Assembly (NCBI RefSeq): GCF_030268685.1
Contig: NZ_BSRQ01000023.1
Span: 85,622 to 149,621 of the forward strand
Length of the DNA stretch: 64,000 nucleotides
DNA from: Microtetraspora sp. NBRC 13810
GTDB lineage: Bacteria; Actinomycetota; Actinomycetes; Streptosporangiales; Streptosporangiaceae
Direction of reading: 5' to 3'
Shown here: positions 1 through 9,690 of the stretch, piece after piece
How the letters are laid out: each line of letters opens with the position of its first letter
How positions within the stretch are numbered: the first letter of the stretch is position 1
The notes under the pieces: generated by a model
What the model was told of the DNA's origin: nothing
Database searches by the model: none
Seen by the model: only the letters and a program-made list of their open reading frames with translations
Made by a program: the position numbers and the translations under genes

Positions 1-778
1 TGGTCTCCACCTTGACCTTGGGCAGGCCGCGCAACAGGCGGTCGTCGGCGGCGGCCGGCGGCAGCCGGGTGAGCGCGGGCGCGTGCCAGGCGCCGCAGAC
101 CACCGCGATCCGCTCGAACCCGTCCTTGATCGCGCGGCGCAGCGTCCTGCGCATGTAAGCCTCGCGGCGCGCCTCACGCTCGCCGGGCACGTACCCCTCG
201 CGGATCGCGGCCATCGCCTCCCCGACCGCCTCGAACGGCGCGGCGCCCCTGCGGTGCTCCACGACGTCCTCCCACCAGCGCTCGGGATCGTCGTATCCGG
301 CGGCCCCGGCGAGCACCCCCACCGGATCGGCGGGCGGCTCATCCCCCCGCCCCTCACCCCCTCGCTTCCCTTCCTCCTGCGCCCCGTCCCCCCGTGCCCC
401 GTCCCCGGGCGCCCCTTCCCCTCGTGCCCCGTCCCGTGGTGGCTCCTCGGCGAGGGTGAGAGCGGCGGGCAGGTCGCAGAAGCGCACCGGCACCCCCTCG
501 GCCACCGCGTGACGGATCGCCTGCCACTCCGGGGAGAACTCCGCGAACGGCCAGAACGCCGACCTCGACGGCTCACCCGGCACATGCGCCAGCAGGGCGA
601 CCGGCGGCTCCATGCCGGCGTCCCCGGCGAGCGCGACCAGCCCGTCGGCCTCCGGCGGACCCTCGACGAGCACGACGTCGGGCCGCAGCCGCGCCAGCTC
701 CTCACGCACCGCCCGCGCCGAACCCGGCCCGTGGTGCCGCACCCCCAGCACCGTGACGGCGGGGGTCTCAGTCGGCAT
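1..778 (-). CDS. DUF5682 family protein, TraB/ChaN/EreA-like (C-terminus outside window)
   Basis: The first 259 codons are visible and the gene runs off the left edge. The N-terminus (VLGVRHHGPGSAR, residues 10-22, then PDVVLVEG at 33-40) matches the opening strand-helix-strand of TraB/ChaN/EreA-like proteins, and residues near 225-245 (RIAVVCGAWHAPAL) look like the later conserved His strand. A Gly/Arg/Glu low-complexity insert sits at about 109-140. The ATG lies 11 bp inside the end of the upstream ATPase gene, so the two are translationally coupled. The family is known as a companion of MoxR ATPases and SWIM proteins; its reaction is not established. A VWA-domain gene would be expected next, outside the window. 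Confidence 0.75.
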   Translation of the reverse strand, partial: MPTETPAVTVLGVRHHGPGSARAVREELARLRPDVVLVEGPPEADGLVALAGDAGMEPPVALLAHVPGEPSRSAFWPFAEFSPEWQAIRHAVAEGVPVRFCDLPAALTLAEEPPRDGARGEGAPGDGARGDGAQEEGKRGGEGRGDEPPADPVGVLAGAAGYDDPERWWEDVVEHRRGAAPFEAVGEAMAAIREGYVPGEREARREAYMRRTLRRAIKDGFERIAVVCGAWHAPALTRLPPAAADDRLLRGLPKVKVET

Positions 779-1835
779 CGCGGCAGGCCCGGTAGAAGTC
801 ACGCCAGCCGTCACGCTCGCGGACGACGGTTTCGAGGTACTCCCGCCAGATGACCCGGTCCGACAGCGGATCCTGGATCACCGCGCCCTGGATGCCGGCC
901 GCGACGTCGGCGGGACGCAGCACGCCGTCGCCGAAGTGGGCGGCGAGCGCGATGCCGCCGGTCAGGACGGAGATCGCCTCGGCGGTGGACAGCGTGCCGC
1001 TGGGTGACTTGACCTTGGTGCGCCCGTCCTCGGTGACACCGGAGCGCAGCTCGCGGAAGACCGTGACCACCCGCCTGATCTCCTCCAGGCCGGTCACGGC
1101 GTCGGGCAGGTCGAGCGCCCGGCCGAGCTGCCCCACCCGCCGGGACACGATGTCGACCTCCTCCTCGGCGCTGGCCGGCACCGGGAGCACCACCGTGTTG
1201 AACCGCCGGCGCAGGGCGCTGGACAGCTCGTTGACGCCGCGGTCCCGGTCGTTGGCGGTGGCGATGACGTTGAAGCCGCGCTGCGCCTGGACCTCGTCGT
1301 TCAGCTCCGGGATCGGCAGCGTCTTCTCCGACAGCACGGTGATCAGCGCGTCCTGCACGTCGGAGGGCATGCGGGTCAGCTCCTCGACCCGGGCGACGCG
1401 GCCCTCGGCCATCGCGCGCATCACCGGGCTCGGCGTGAGCGCCGCGCGGGAGGGCCCCTCGGCGAGCAGCCGCGCGTAGTTCCAGCCGTACCGGATCGCC
1501 TCCTCGGCGGTGCCCGCGGTGCCCTGCACGAGCAGCGTCGAGTCGCCGCTCACCGCCGCCGCGAGGTGCTCCGACAGCCAGGTCTTCGCCGTGCCCGGCA
1601 CGCCGAGGAGCAGCAGGGCGCGGTCGGTGGCGAGGGTGGCCACCGCCACCTCGACGATCCTGCGCGGCCCGATGTACTTCGGGGTGACCTGGTCGCCGTC
1701 GCCCATGACGTACTCGGTGACCGCCCACGGGGACAGCCGCCAGCCGGGGGGCCTCGGCCGGTCGTCGGCCTTGGCGAGGATCGCCAGCTCCTCCGCGTAC
1801 TGGTCTTCCGCGTGAGGTCGCAGAACGCTGGTCAC
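768..1835 (-). CDS. MoxR-like AAA ATPase
   Basis: A 355-residue AAA ATPase. Walker A is GVPGTAKTW at residues 78-86; further on are an atypical Walker B region (VARVEELTRM), sensor-1-like VIATANDRDRG and an arginine-finger region ALRRRFN. This is the MoxR/dynein-like type with a C-terminal lid. MoxR proteins usually remodel or insert cofactors into partner complexes together with VWA-domain proteins. The start is GTG at 1835, overlapping the DUF5691 stop as GTGA; a longer upstream extension in the same frame has no sensible sequence. Second to third gene in the cassette, with overlaps on both sides. The target protein is unknown. Confidence 0.88.
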   Translation of the reverse strand: MTSVLRPHAEDQYAEELAILAKADDRPRPPGWRLSPWAVTEYVMGDGDQVTPKYIGPRRIVEVAVATLATDRALLLLGVPGTAKTWLSEHLAAAVSGDSTLLVQGTAGTAEEAIRYGWNYARLLAEGPSRAALTPSPVMRAMAEGRVARVEELTRMPSDVQDALITVLSEKTLPIPELNDEVQAQRGFNVIATANDRDRGVNELSSALRRRFNTVVLPVPASAEEEVDIVSRRVGQLGRALDLPDAVTGLEEIRRVVTVFRELRSGVTEDGRTKVKSPSGTLSTAEAISVLTGGIALAAHFGDGVLRPADVAAGIQGAVIQDPLSDRVIWREYLETVVRERDGWRDFYRACRDAD

Positions 1836-3307
1836 GAGAGCTCCTTCATCATGTCGTTGCGGAATCGCAGGACGGCGGCGACCGACTGGACGTAAGGCTC
1901 GGGCGACAGGCGCTCGGCCAGGTCGTGCAGCGCGGGATCGGCCCGCTCGCCGACCATGCGGCTCAGCTCGGCGATGTTCCACGGCTGGGACCGGGCGACG
2001 TCGAGGATCTTGGTCAGCACGGCCAGGGTCAGGTTGCGGCCCCACGGGGCCGCCACGCCGCCGAGCACCATGATGAGCTGGCTGTCCACCTGGTGACGCC
2101 GGACGAAGCCGGCCGCCGTCGCCTCCTGCTCGGCGGGCGGCAGGGCGGCCAGGAGCTCGGCCACCGGTTCCACGGCGAACAGCGCACGCGCCCAGCCGGG
2201 GTCGCGTTGCAGCACGGCGGCCCTGACCCAGCCCGCCCTGACCTCGCGCGCCCAGTCGACGATCTCCATGCCGACCACCTCGCCCGCGTCGGCGCCGAAC
2301 ACCTCGCTCCACAGCGACAACGGCGTCCGCGCCACGACCTGCTGCAGCCACCAGCTCTTCTCGCCGGTGCCCCGCGGCGCGTTCCCCCGCACGCCGTCCC
2401 GCTGCATGGCCCCGTCACACGCCTCCGGCGGCGCCACCAGGATGCGCCCCGGCCCCCTGCCGTCCGCCTCCGTGGCGCCTCGCGGGGGCTCGGGACGGAG
2501 GACGCGGCGGCCGCGCTCGCGCATCCGGCCGGCGAGCCGGGAGCCGGGCAGCCTGGTCAGCAGGTCGGCGGCGCACTGGCGCACCTCGCGCCGCCGGTCG
2601 TCCAGGGCCGCCTCGAGGAACGGCTCGTCCCGCGCGGCCAGGCCGTCGCCGAACGTCTCCAGGAAGGCCGCGCGGTCCTCGGGCGTCTCCTCCTCCCAGG
2701 TGCCTGCCAGCAACTCCCGCGCGCCGTCCGGGTCGCTCGCGCGCAGCGCGGCCAGCAGCGCCCGCCGGTCCCCCGCGGTGCCGAGCTGCCACGTGTCGCC
2801 GCCTCCGGTGGGCTCTTCGAGCAGGTAGGCCCACCCGGGGTGGCCCAGCGCGGCCAGCCAGCGTCCGCGCTGCCCGGCCAGCACGCCCGCGTGCGAGCGG
2901 ATCGACCGGTCCTTCGCCCCGTGGTCGAGCAGCTCGGGCAGCAGGTGCGCGGGCAGCCGCAGGCCGCGCGCGGCGGCGAGCGCGAGCCACTCGGGCAGCA
3001 GCCGGGGCAGCTCCCCGCCGAGGATGCGGGTCAGCCGCGCCGCCGCCGCGGGCGACACCACCGGCCGCTCCTCGGCGGGCGCCGCGGGGAGCGGCTCGCC
3101 CCTGCTGAGCCGCTGCCCCGCGCGCACCCGCACGACCTGCACCGCCGCCCGCTCCAGCAGCTCCCGCGCCGGATCGGCCCGCGCCCGTCCGTGCGGCGAC
3201 TCCGGCACGGCGCGGCGCTCCGTGCCCACCAGGGCCGTGGAGACCAGGTCCTGCCACACGTCGGCGTCCTGCCACACGTCGGCGCCCTCCCCCGTCGTCC
3301 CGCTCAC
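1832..3307 (-). CDS. DUF5691 family protein
   Basis: A 491-residue protein, mostly helical and rich in Leu/Ala/Arg, with blocks such as LVSTALVGTERRAVP near residue 20 and LPRLLPEWLALAA near 100. The middle looks like HEAT-type alpha-helical repeats (ALDDRRREVRQCAADLLTRLP). No catalytic motif is visible, so a scaffold role is plausible, but that is inference. It starts with GTG overlapping the SWIM gene stop (GTGA) and ends overlapping the ATPase start, so all four cassette proteins are probably made together. The family is known only from this gene neighbourhood and has no assigned function that I recall. Confidence 0.8.
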   Translation of the reverse strand: MSGTTGEGADVWQDADVWQDLVSTALVGTERRAVPESPHGRARADPARELLERAAVQVVRVRAGQRLSRGEPLPAAPAEERPVVSPAAAARLTRILGGELPRLLPEWLALAAARGLRLPAHLLPELLDHGAKDRSIRSHAGVLAGQRGRWLAALGHPGWAYLLEEPTGGGDTWQLGTAGDRRALLAALRASDPDGARELLAGTWEEETPEDRAAFLETFGDGLAARDEPFLEAALDDRRREVRQCAADLLTRLPGSRLAGRMRERGRRVLRPEPPRGATEADGRGPGRILVAPPEACDGAMQRDGVRGNAPRGTGEKSWWLQQVVARTPLSLWSEVFGADAGEVVGMEIVDWAREVRAGWVRAAVLQRDPGWARALFAVEPVAELLAALPPAEQEATAAGFVRRHQVDSQLIMVLGGVAAPWGRNLTLAVLTKILDVARSQPWNIAELSRMVGERADPALHDLAERLSPEPYVQSVAAVLRFRNDMMKELS

Positions 3308-4746
3308 AGCACGATCACCTCGCCGTCCTCACCCCAGGCGGTGAGCGGCACCAGCCCCTTGGGGGTCCACTCGGCGGCCACCGTCAGCGGCCTGCCGCCG
3401 GAGGCGGACACCAGCCGCCACGGCGCCCCGATCGCCGGGTCGATCCCCCACCCCGCCACCTCGGCCGGGCCTTCCGGGCCGGCGGCGGGGCAGCCGAGCA
3501 GCCAGCCGTCGCCCCTGACCGGCACGACACCGCCCAGCACCACCGGCCAGGAGTCCAGCCACGGGTCGCCGGCCAGGGCGGCGGCGACCTCGGACAGGGC
3601 GGCGTCGAGGGTGGCGGCGGGCGGCGGGAGACCGGCGCGCAGGCCGTGGCGGCCGGCGACGAGGGCGCGCAGCGGGCACGCGCCGGGGTAGAAGGCCAGG
3701 TCGGCGCGCACGGCGGTGCCGGTGACCAGCGAGGCGTCCAGGGGCTGGCCCGGCGGGGCGAAGGACAGCACCAGGGCGGCCCTGCCGGTCGCCGCTCCGC
3801 GCAGCCAGACGCGGCGGCTGACCAGCCGGTCCTGCATGTCGTCGCGGGCGCCGAGCACGTGCCACTCGTCCTGGACCCGCTCGCCCGCGAGCACCTCCTC
3901 GCGGGTGACGGGGAAGCCGATCCGCGACCTGATCGTCGCGCCCATGTGCCCGGACGGCGCGCGCCGGTGCCCCACGGCCAGCAGGTGCAGCAGCGCGTAC
4001 TGCTCAAGCACCCGGCTCGGCCACTCCTCCTGCGGCAGCAGCGAGGCCAGCCGGGAGACCCTGCCGGCGACGCCGGGGGCCTGGGCGTCGATCAGCCGCT
4101 TGGCCAGGCCGTCCCACTGGTCGAAGCCGGTGGTGCGGGTGGCCGCGATGCCCTGCCTGATCTGGTCGGCGAGCCATCGCTCCAGCTCCGACAGCCCGGC
4201 GGACACCCGCCGCTCCCGCTGCGCGGCCCGCCGCGCCGCCTCCCCGCTCCGCTGCGCCTCCCGCCCGGTCTCTCCTCGGGGCGGCCCGTCGTCCTGTCCC
4301 GCGGCCCCGCCGGGCTCCGCACCGGGCTCGCCGCCCTCCGCCGCAGGACCGGCCGCAGGGCCGGCCGCCGAGCCGGACGACGAGCCGGCGGGCGTGCCCG
4401 CCCGGCGGGCGGCGGCGCGGTCGCGGCGGGCGGCCAGCCACTCCTCGACCCATCCGGGCGGCGCCGCGGCCCGGACGCCCCCGGCCGACCACAGCAGGAG
4501 CAGGCCGAGGACGTGTTTGCAGGGGAACTTGCGGCTCGGGCAGCCGCACCGGTAGGCGGGGGCGGACAGGTCGGCGCACGCCTGGTAGGGGGTCGCGCCG
4601 CTGCCCTTGCACGCGCCCCACACCACGCCGCCGGACGCCCCCGCCTCCGGCCACCTCCCCGGCCCGGCGACCCCCTGGGCCGCCTTGCCCGAGGCGGCGT
4701 CGGGCGCGAGCGCCAGCACCTGGTCCCGGCTCCACCGTTCGATCAC
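3304..4746 (-). CDS. SWIM zinc-finger protein
   Basis: A 480-residue protein with a SWIM zinc finger near the N-terminus: Cys67, Cys69, Cys76 and His78 in CGCPSRKFPCKH, the CxCx(n)CxH pattern. SWIM fingers bind DNA or protein. An Ala/Gly/Glu-rich linker of low complexity spans about 105-165 and is followed by a long conserved-looking helical and beta region with no enzyme motif that I recognise. It is the first gene of the cassette and starts with ATG at 4746, 142 bp from the divergent cupin gene, so its promoter must lie between 4747 and 4888. Likely role: substrate- or nucleic-acid-recognition part of the MoxR system (inference). Confidence 0.85.
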   Translation of the reverse strand: MIERWSRDQVLALAPDAASGKAAQGVAGPGRWPEAGASGGVVWGACKGSGATPYQACADLSAPAYRCGCPSRKFPCKHVLGLLLLWSAGGVRAAAPPGWVEEWLAARRDRAAARRAGTPAGSSSGSAAGPAAGPAAEGGEPGAEPGGAAGQDDGPPRGETGREAQRSGEAARRAAQRERRVSAGLSELERWLADQIRQGIAATRTTGFDQWDGLAKRLIDAQAPGVAGRVSRLASLLPQEEWPSRVLEQYALLHLLAVGHRRAPSGHMGATIRSRIGFPVTREEVLAGERVQDEWHVLGARDDMQDRLVSRRVWLRGAATGRAALVLSFAPPGQPLDASLVTGTAVRADLAFYPGACPLRALVAGRHGLRAGLPPPAATLDAALSEVAAALAGDPWLDSWPVVLGGVVPVRGDGWLLGCPAAGPEGPAEVAGWGIDPAIGAPWRLVSASGGRPLTVAAEWTPKGLVPLTAWGEDGEVIVL

Positions 4747-4888
4747 GCGGCGACACTACCGACGGCCTCCGACAAAAACGCCCAGCCCAAACGATCTTGC
4801 CGCCACCACCGCCCATCAGGCCACATATCCGGACCGACCCCCCGAAGCACCACCCCTGACCGGGGATCGAGGTACTAGCATCGGAACA

Positions 4889-5476
4889 GTGCTGGTCAAG
4901 ATCTATCCCGACGGGACGCCGGTGAGCGTCGCCGATGACGATGAGGCGTTGCGGGTCGCGGGCGAGAGGTTCGGCGACGGCGGGCCCGTGGTGGCGGTGG
5001 ACGGCGAGCGGGTGCGGTTCCTGCGCCGCGACGTGCGCGGGACGTTCGTCTCGGTGGCGGAGCGGCCGGCCGTGGCCGAGGCGCTCGACCTGCTGCCGCA
5101 TCCCGAGGGCGGCTGGTTCCGCGAGACGTGGCGGAGCGGGGTGACCTTCGAGCCGCCCGGGTACGGCGGCCCGCGGTCCTCGGCGACCGCGATCCACTTC
5201 CTCCTCATGCCGGGCGAGGAGTCGGTCTGGCACGTGGTCCGCTCGGACGAGCTGTGGTTCTGGCACCGGGGCGGGCCGCTGACGCTGCTGATCGGCGACC
5301 CCGACGGCGAGTACGAGACCGTGGTCCTCGGCCCGGACGTCGAGCGCGGCGAGGTGCCCCAGGCGCTGGTCCCGGCCGGCACCTGGCAGGCCGCCCGGCC
5401 GGCCGGTCCGCGCGAGGCGCTGGTGAGCTGCGTCGTGTCCCCCGGCTTCGACTTCGCCGACTTCCAGGCCCGCTGA
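4889..5476 (+). CDS. Cupin-fold protein (DUF985 / cupin_5 type)
   Basis: 195 residues. The C-terminal two thirds contain the DUF985 cupin pattern: LLPHPEGGWFRETWRS, then AIHFLLMPGEESVWHVVRSDELWFWHRG with the His/Glu positions typical of cupin motif 1, and VPAGTWQAARP as motif 2. The first 70 residues are a separate short segment found in some actinobacterial homologues. GTG at 4889 was chosen because the open frame upstream is low-quality and the codons from here read as a protein. Cupins of this group bind a small polar ligand or metal; the substrate is unknown. It is divergent from the SWIM cassette and followed 112 bp later by the aldehyde dehydrogenase. Confidence 0.75.
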   Translation: MLVKIYPDGTPVSVADDDEALRVAGERFGDGGPVVAVDGERVRFLRRDVRGTFVSVAERPAVAEALDLLPHPEGGWFRETWRSGVTFEPPGYGGPRSSATAIHFLLMPGEESVWHVVRSDELWFWHRGGPLTLLIGDPDGEYETVVLGPDVERGEVPQALVPAGTWQAARPAGPREALVSCVVSPGFDFADFQAR

Positions 5477-5588
5477 GACCCGTGAGCAGACCCGTGGAGA
5501 GCCGCCCGCGCAACCTCGCCGCGTTTGGCCGCGGCGAGGAGGCGGGAGGGACAATGCGGACGGACAACCCACTACAAGGAGGTCAACG

Positions 5589-7124
5589 GTGACCCGACAG
5601 ATCGTCTCCGTCATCGGCGGCAAGGACGCCGCCTCCGCGCGGCCGTACGACTCGATCAACCCCGCCAGCACCGGCGAGGTGGTCGCCCGGGTGGGGCTGG
5701 CCGACGCCGAGACCTTCGCCACCGCGTGCCGTACGGCCAGGGACGCGCAGCGGGAGTGGGCGGCGGTGCCGGCGCCGGTGCGCGGACGGGTGATCGCCTC
5801 GATCGGCCGCCTGGTCGAGGAGAACGCCGAGACCCTCGCCGCGCTGGTCACCAGGGAGATCGGCAAGCCGTACGCGGAGGCGCTGGGCGAGGTCCGCGAG
5901 ATCGTCGACACCTGCGACTTCTTCCTCGGGGAGGGCAGGCGGCTGTACGGGCAGACGGTCCCGTCCGAGATGCCGGACAAGAGCCTGTTCACCTTCCGGG
6001 TGCCGGTGGGCGTCGCGGCGGTGATCACGGCGGGCAACTTCCCGGTCGCGGTGCCGTCGTGGTACCTGGTGCCCGCGCTGCTCTGCGGCAACGCGGTGGT
6101 GTGGAAGCCGGCCGAGTACGCCGCGGCGTCGGCGCACGCCCTATACCGGCTGTTCGCCGCCGCCGGGCTGCCCGACGGCGTGCTCAACATCGTCTTCGCC
6201 GACGGGCGGGACACCTTCGACGGCCTGTCCGCCGCGCTGGAGGAGGGCACGGTGCACAAGGTCGGGTTCACCGGGTCGAGCGCCGTCGGCCGGTCGATCG
6301 GCGAGCTGTGCGGGCGGCACCTCCAGTCGCCGTGCCTGGAGCTCGGCGGCAAGAACCCGATGGTGGTCACCGAGGACGCCGACCTGGACCTCGCGGTCGA
6401 GGGCGCGCTGTTCGCCGGGTTCGGCACGGCGGGACAGCGCTGCACGTCGCTGGGCACGGTGATCGCGCACGAGTCGGTGCACGACGAGTTCGTCCGCCGC
6501 TACGCGCGGGCGGTCGCGGACGCGGCGCTCGGCGACCCGGCCGGCGACGTGGTGCTCGGCCCGCTGCTCGACCACAAGTTCGCCGAGCGCTACGAGGAGT
6601 ACCTCACCTGGATCGAGCCGCACCACACGGTGGTGTCCGGGCCGACCGGCAGGATCACCCCCGGCAACCCGCGCGGCGGCTTCACCGGCGACGAGGGCCT
6701 CTACTACCACCCGGTCATCGTGGACGGCGTGCGCCGCGGCGACCGGCTCTTCCTGGAGGAGACGTTCGGCCCGATCGTGGGCGTCACCTCCTACGGGTCG
6801 CTGGACGAGGCGATCGAGCTGGCCAACCTGCCCGGTTACGGGCTGTCCTCCTCGATCTACACCACCGACCCCAAGGCCGCCTTCCGCTTCCGGGCGGGCA
6901 TCGGCGCGGGCATGGTGAGCGTCAACAACTCCACCTCCGGCGCCGAGGCCCACCTGCCGTTCGGCGGCAACGGCAAGTCCGGCAACGGCAGCCGCCAGTC
7001 CGGCATGTGGGTGCTGGACCAGTTCACCCGCTGGCAGGCGATGAACTGGGACTACAGCGGCCGGCTGCAGAAGGCCCAGATGGACGTCGCCGACATCACC
7101 CCGGACCTCGGCTTCCGCCTGTGA
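5589..7124 (+). CDS. NAD(P)-dependent aldehyde dehydrogenase
   Basis: 511 residues, the usual length for the aldehyde dehydrogenase superfamily. The cofactor segment ([16 protein letters not shown]), the Gly-rich [13 protein letters not shown] turn, the general-base Glu in [12 protein letters not shown] and the nucleophile Cys in [14 protein letters not shown] are all intact. The overall pattern is closest to the ALDH7 (aminoadipic or piperideine-6-carboxylate) and related soluble groups. Substrate cannot be read from sequence. A perfect AAGGAGG lies a few bases before the GTG start. A strong terminator follows directly, so it is transcribed alone or with the cupin gene. Confidence 0.9.
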   Translation: MTRQIVSVIGGKDAASARPYDSINPASTGEVVARVGLADAETFATACRTARDAQREWAAVPAPVRGRVIASIGRLVEENAETLAALVTREIGKPYAEALGEVREIVDTCDFFLGEGRRLYGQTVPSEMPDKSLFTFRVPVGVAAVITAGNFPVAVPSWYLVPALLCGNAVVWKPAEYAAASAHALYRLFAAAGLPDGVLNIVFADGRDTFDGLSAALEEGTVHKVGFTGSSAVGRSIGELCGRHLQSPCLELGGKNPMVVTEDADLDLAVEGALFAGFGTAGQRCTSLGTVIAHESVHDEFVRRYARAVADAALGDPAGDVVLGPLLDHKFAERYEEYLTWIEPHHTVVSGPTGRITPGNPRGGFTGDEGLYYHPVIVDGVRRGDRLFLEETFGPIVGVTSYGSLDEAIELANLPGYGLSSSIYTTDPKAAFRFRAGIGAGMVSVNNSTSGAEAHLPFGGNGKSGNGSRQSGMWVLDQFTRWQAMNWDYSGRLQKAQMDVADITPDLGFRL

Positions 7125-7133
7125 CCGGGTGCC

Positions 7134-7165
7134 GTCGCCTCGCCGCCGGACGGCGGCGAGGCGAC
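7134..7165 (+). terminator. Intrinsic terminator after the aldehyde dehydrogenase gene
   Basis: A perfect 14-bp GC-rich stem (7134-7147 with 7152-7165) closes a GGAC loop 9 bp after the stop codon. There is no U-tract, as is usual in actinobacteria. Confidence 0.8.
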
Positions 7166-7218
7166 AAGACGCGCATGGAGCGGCACAATCAGTCCCCGTA
7201 ACCCAGGGGGAAGGCGGG

Positions 7219-9639
7219 ATGAGGATCGTGACGACCTCGATTCATCAGCGCATCGCCGAGGAGCTCGGCGTTCGCGAGCGGCAGGTACAGGCGGCCGTGG
7301 ACCTGCTCGACGGCGGTGCGACGGTGCCGTTCATCGCGCGCTACCGGAAGGAGGCGACCGGGACCCTCGACGACGCGCAGCTGCGCACGCTGGAAGAGCG
7401 GCTGCGCTATCTGCGCGAGATGGAGGAGCGGCGCGCGGCCATCCTGGAGTCGATCCGCTCCCAGGGCAAACTCGACGAGGCCCTCGAAGCGCAGATCATG
7501 GCGGCCGACTCCAAGGCCAGGCTGGAGGACATCTACCTCCCCTTCAAGCCGAAGCGGCGCACCAAGGCGCAGATCGCCAGGGAGGCCGGGCTGGAGCCGC
7601 TGGCCGACAAGCTGCTCGGCGACCCGGCGCTCGACCCGGCCCGGACGGCGGCGTCCTTCGTCGGCGAGGGCGTGCCCGACGAGGCGGCCGCCCTGGAAGG
7701 CGCGCGGGCGATCCTCGTCGAGCGGTTCGCCGAGGACGCCGACCTCATCGGCTCTCTGCGCGAGCGGGTCTGGTCGCGCGGGCGGCTCGTGTCCGCGGTG
7801 CGCGAGGGCAAGGAGGAGGAGGGCGCGAAGTTCTCCGACTACTTCTCCTTCGCGGAGCCGTTCACGAAGCTGCCCTCGCACCGGGTGCTCGCGATGTTCC
7901 GCGGCGAGAAGGAGGAGGTGCTGGCCCTCACCCTGGAGCCGGACGAGGACGGCGAGGGCGACTACGAGCAGCGCATCGCCCACCACTTCTCGATCGCCGA
8001 CCGGGGCAGGCCGGCCGACCGGTGGCTGCTGGACACGGTGCGCTGGGCGTGGCGGACGCGGGTGTTCGTGCACCTGGGCATCGACGTGCGGATGCGGCTG
8101 TGGCAGGCGGCGGAGGAGGAGGCGGTGCGGGTGTTCGCCGCCAACCTGCGCGACCTGCTGCTCGCCGCGCCCGCCGGCACCCGCGCGACGCTCGGCCTGG
8201 ACCCGGGCTTCCGCACCGGCGTGAAGGTCGCCGTGGTCGACGCCACCGGCAAGGTCGTCGAGACGGCCACGATCTACCCGCACGTCCCGCAGCAGCGCTG
8301 GGACGAGTCGATCGCGGTGCTCGCCCGGCTGTGCGCCGCGCACGGCGTCGAACTGGTCGCGATCGGCAACGGCACGGCGTCCCGGGAGACCGACAAGCTC
8401 GCCGCCGACCTGATCAAGCGGCATCCCGAGCTGAAGCTCACCAAGATCGTGGTGTCCGAGGCGGGCGCCTCCGTCTACTCCGCCTCGGCCTTCGCCAGCC
8501 AGGAGCTGCCCGGCCTGGACGTGTCGCTGCGCGGCGCGGTGTCCATCGCCCGCCGGCTCCAGGACCCGCTGGCCGAGCTGGTCAAGATCGACCCCAAGTC
8601 CATCGGGGTCGGGCAGTACCAGCACGACCTGGCCGAGACGAAGCTGTCGCGCTCGCTGGACGCGGTGGTGGAGGACTGCGTCAACGCCGTCGGCGTGGAC
8701 GTGAACACCGCCTCGGCCCCGCTGCTCACCCGGGTGTCGGGGATCGGCTCCGGCCTGGCCGAGAACATCGTGCTGCACCGCGACGCCAACGGGCCGTTCC
8801 GCTCCCGCAAGGCGCTCAAGGACGTGGCCCGGCTCGGCCCGAAGGCGTTCGAGCAGTGCGCGGGCTTCCTGCGCATCCCCGGCGGCGACGACCCGCTCGA
8901 CGCCTCCAGCGTGCACCCCGAGGCGTACCCAGTGGTACGGCGGATGCTCGCCCGGACCGGCGGCGACGTGAAGACGCTGATCGGCAACGACCAGATGCTG
9001 CGGACCCTGCGGCCCGAGGAGTTCGTCGACGACACCTTCGGCCTGCCGACCGTCACCGACATCATCAAGGAGCTGGAGAAGCCGGGACGCGACCCGCGGC
9101 CCGCGTTCAAGACCGCCGCCTTCGCCGACGGCGTCGAGAAGATCTCCGACCTCACCCCGGGCATGGTCCTGGAGGGTGTGGTCACCAACGTGGCGGCCTT
9201 CGGGGCGTTCGTCGACGTGGGCGTCCACCAGGACGGCCTGGTGCACGTCTCGGCCATGTCGCGGAACTTCGTCAAGGACCCGCGCGACGTGGTGAAGCCC
9301 GGCGACATCGTCCGGGTCAAGGTGCTGGAGGTGGACATCCCGCGCAAGCGCATCTCGCTGACCCTGCGGCTGGACGACGAGACGGCCAGGACCGGCGGAC
9401 GACGCGACTCCCAGGACGGCGCCGGCGACCGCGGCGGTGACAGGGGCGGCGACAGGGGCGGCGACCGGGGCGGCGACCGGGGCGGCGACCGGCGGGGCGG
9501 CGGCGGCGGACGCGGCAAGGGCAACGGCGGCGGGGGCGGCGGGAACCGGCAGCGGCAGGGCCGTCCCGAGCCCGCAGGGGGCGCGCTGGCCGAGGCGCTG
9601 CGCAAGGCCGGGCTGGACAAGAACCTCGGCGGGCGCTGA
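7219..9639 (+). CDS. tex: Transcription accessory protein Tex, S1 RNA-binding
   Basis: 806 residues with full Tex architecture: N-terminal helical domain ([16 protein letters not shown], then [15 protein letters not shown]), a YqgF/RNase H-like domain from about 324 ([17 protein letters not shown]), helix-hairpin-helix motifs near 505-560 and an S1 RNA-binding domain at about 647-718. Tex is a conserved nucleic-acid-binding protein affecting transcription fidelity or RNA turnover. The tail (about 736-790) is unusual: six GDRGG-type repeats and a Gly/Arg/Asn-rich stretch resembling eukaryotic RGG boxes. ATG at 7219 has GGGGGAAGG upstream; an earlier in-frame start at 7129 overlaps the terminator and is rejected. 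Confidence 0.95.
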   Translation: MRIVTTSIHQRIAEELGVRERQVQAAVDLLDGGATVPFIARYRKEATGTLDDAQLRTLEERLRYLREMEERRAAILESIRSQGKLDEALEAQIMAADSKARLEDIYLPFKPKRRTKAQIAREAGLEPLADKLLGDPALDPARTAASFVGEGVPDEAAALEGARAILVERFAEDADLIGSLRERVWSRGRLVSAVREGKEEEGAKFSDYFSFAEPFTKLPSHRVLAMFRGEKEEVLALTLEPDEDGEGDYEQRIAHHFSIADRGRPADRWLLDTVRWAWRTRVFVHLGIDVRMRLWQAAEEEAVRVFAANLRDLLLAAPAGTRATLGLDPGFRTGVKVAVVDATGKVVETATIYPHVPQQRWDESIAVLARLCAAHGVELVAIGNGTASRETDKLAADLIKRHPELKLTKIVVSEAGASVYSASAFASQELPGLDVSLRGAVSIARRLQDPLAELVKIDPKSIGVGQYQHDLAETKLSRSLDAVVEDCVNAVGVDVNTASAPLLTRVSGIGSGLAENIVLHRDANGPFRSRKALKDVARLGPKAFEQCAGFLRIPGGDDPLDASSVHPEAYPVVRRMLARTGGDVKTLIGNDQMLRTLRPEEFVDDTFGLPTVTDIIKELEKPGRDPRPAFKTAAFADGVEKISDLTPGMVLEGVVTNVAAFGAFVDVGVHQDGLVHVSAMSRNFVKDPRDVVKPGDIVRVKVLEVDIPRKRISLTLRLDDETARTGGRRDSQDGAGDRGGDRGGDRGGDRGGDRGGDRRGGGGGRGKGNGGGGGGNRQRQGRPEPAGGALAEALRKAGLDKNLGGR

Positions 9640-9649
9640 GCCCGCGGGG

Positions 9650-9681
9650 CCGGGCGCCGGCGGGAACCCGCCGGCGCCCGG
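9650..9681. terminator. Bidirectional terminator between tex and the carboxypeptidase
   Basis: A 15-bp perfect inverted repeat (9650-9664 with 9667-9681), separated by AA, between two convergent genes. The innermost pairs must open to form the loop. Confidence 0.85.
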
Positions 9682-9690
9682 ACGGGCGGC

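Noticed and set aside
9427..9500. CRISPR-like or minisatellite repeat
   Set aside because: The repeats are in frame and code for the GDRGG tail of Tex.
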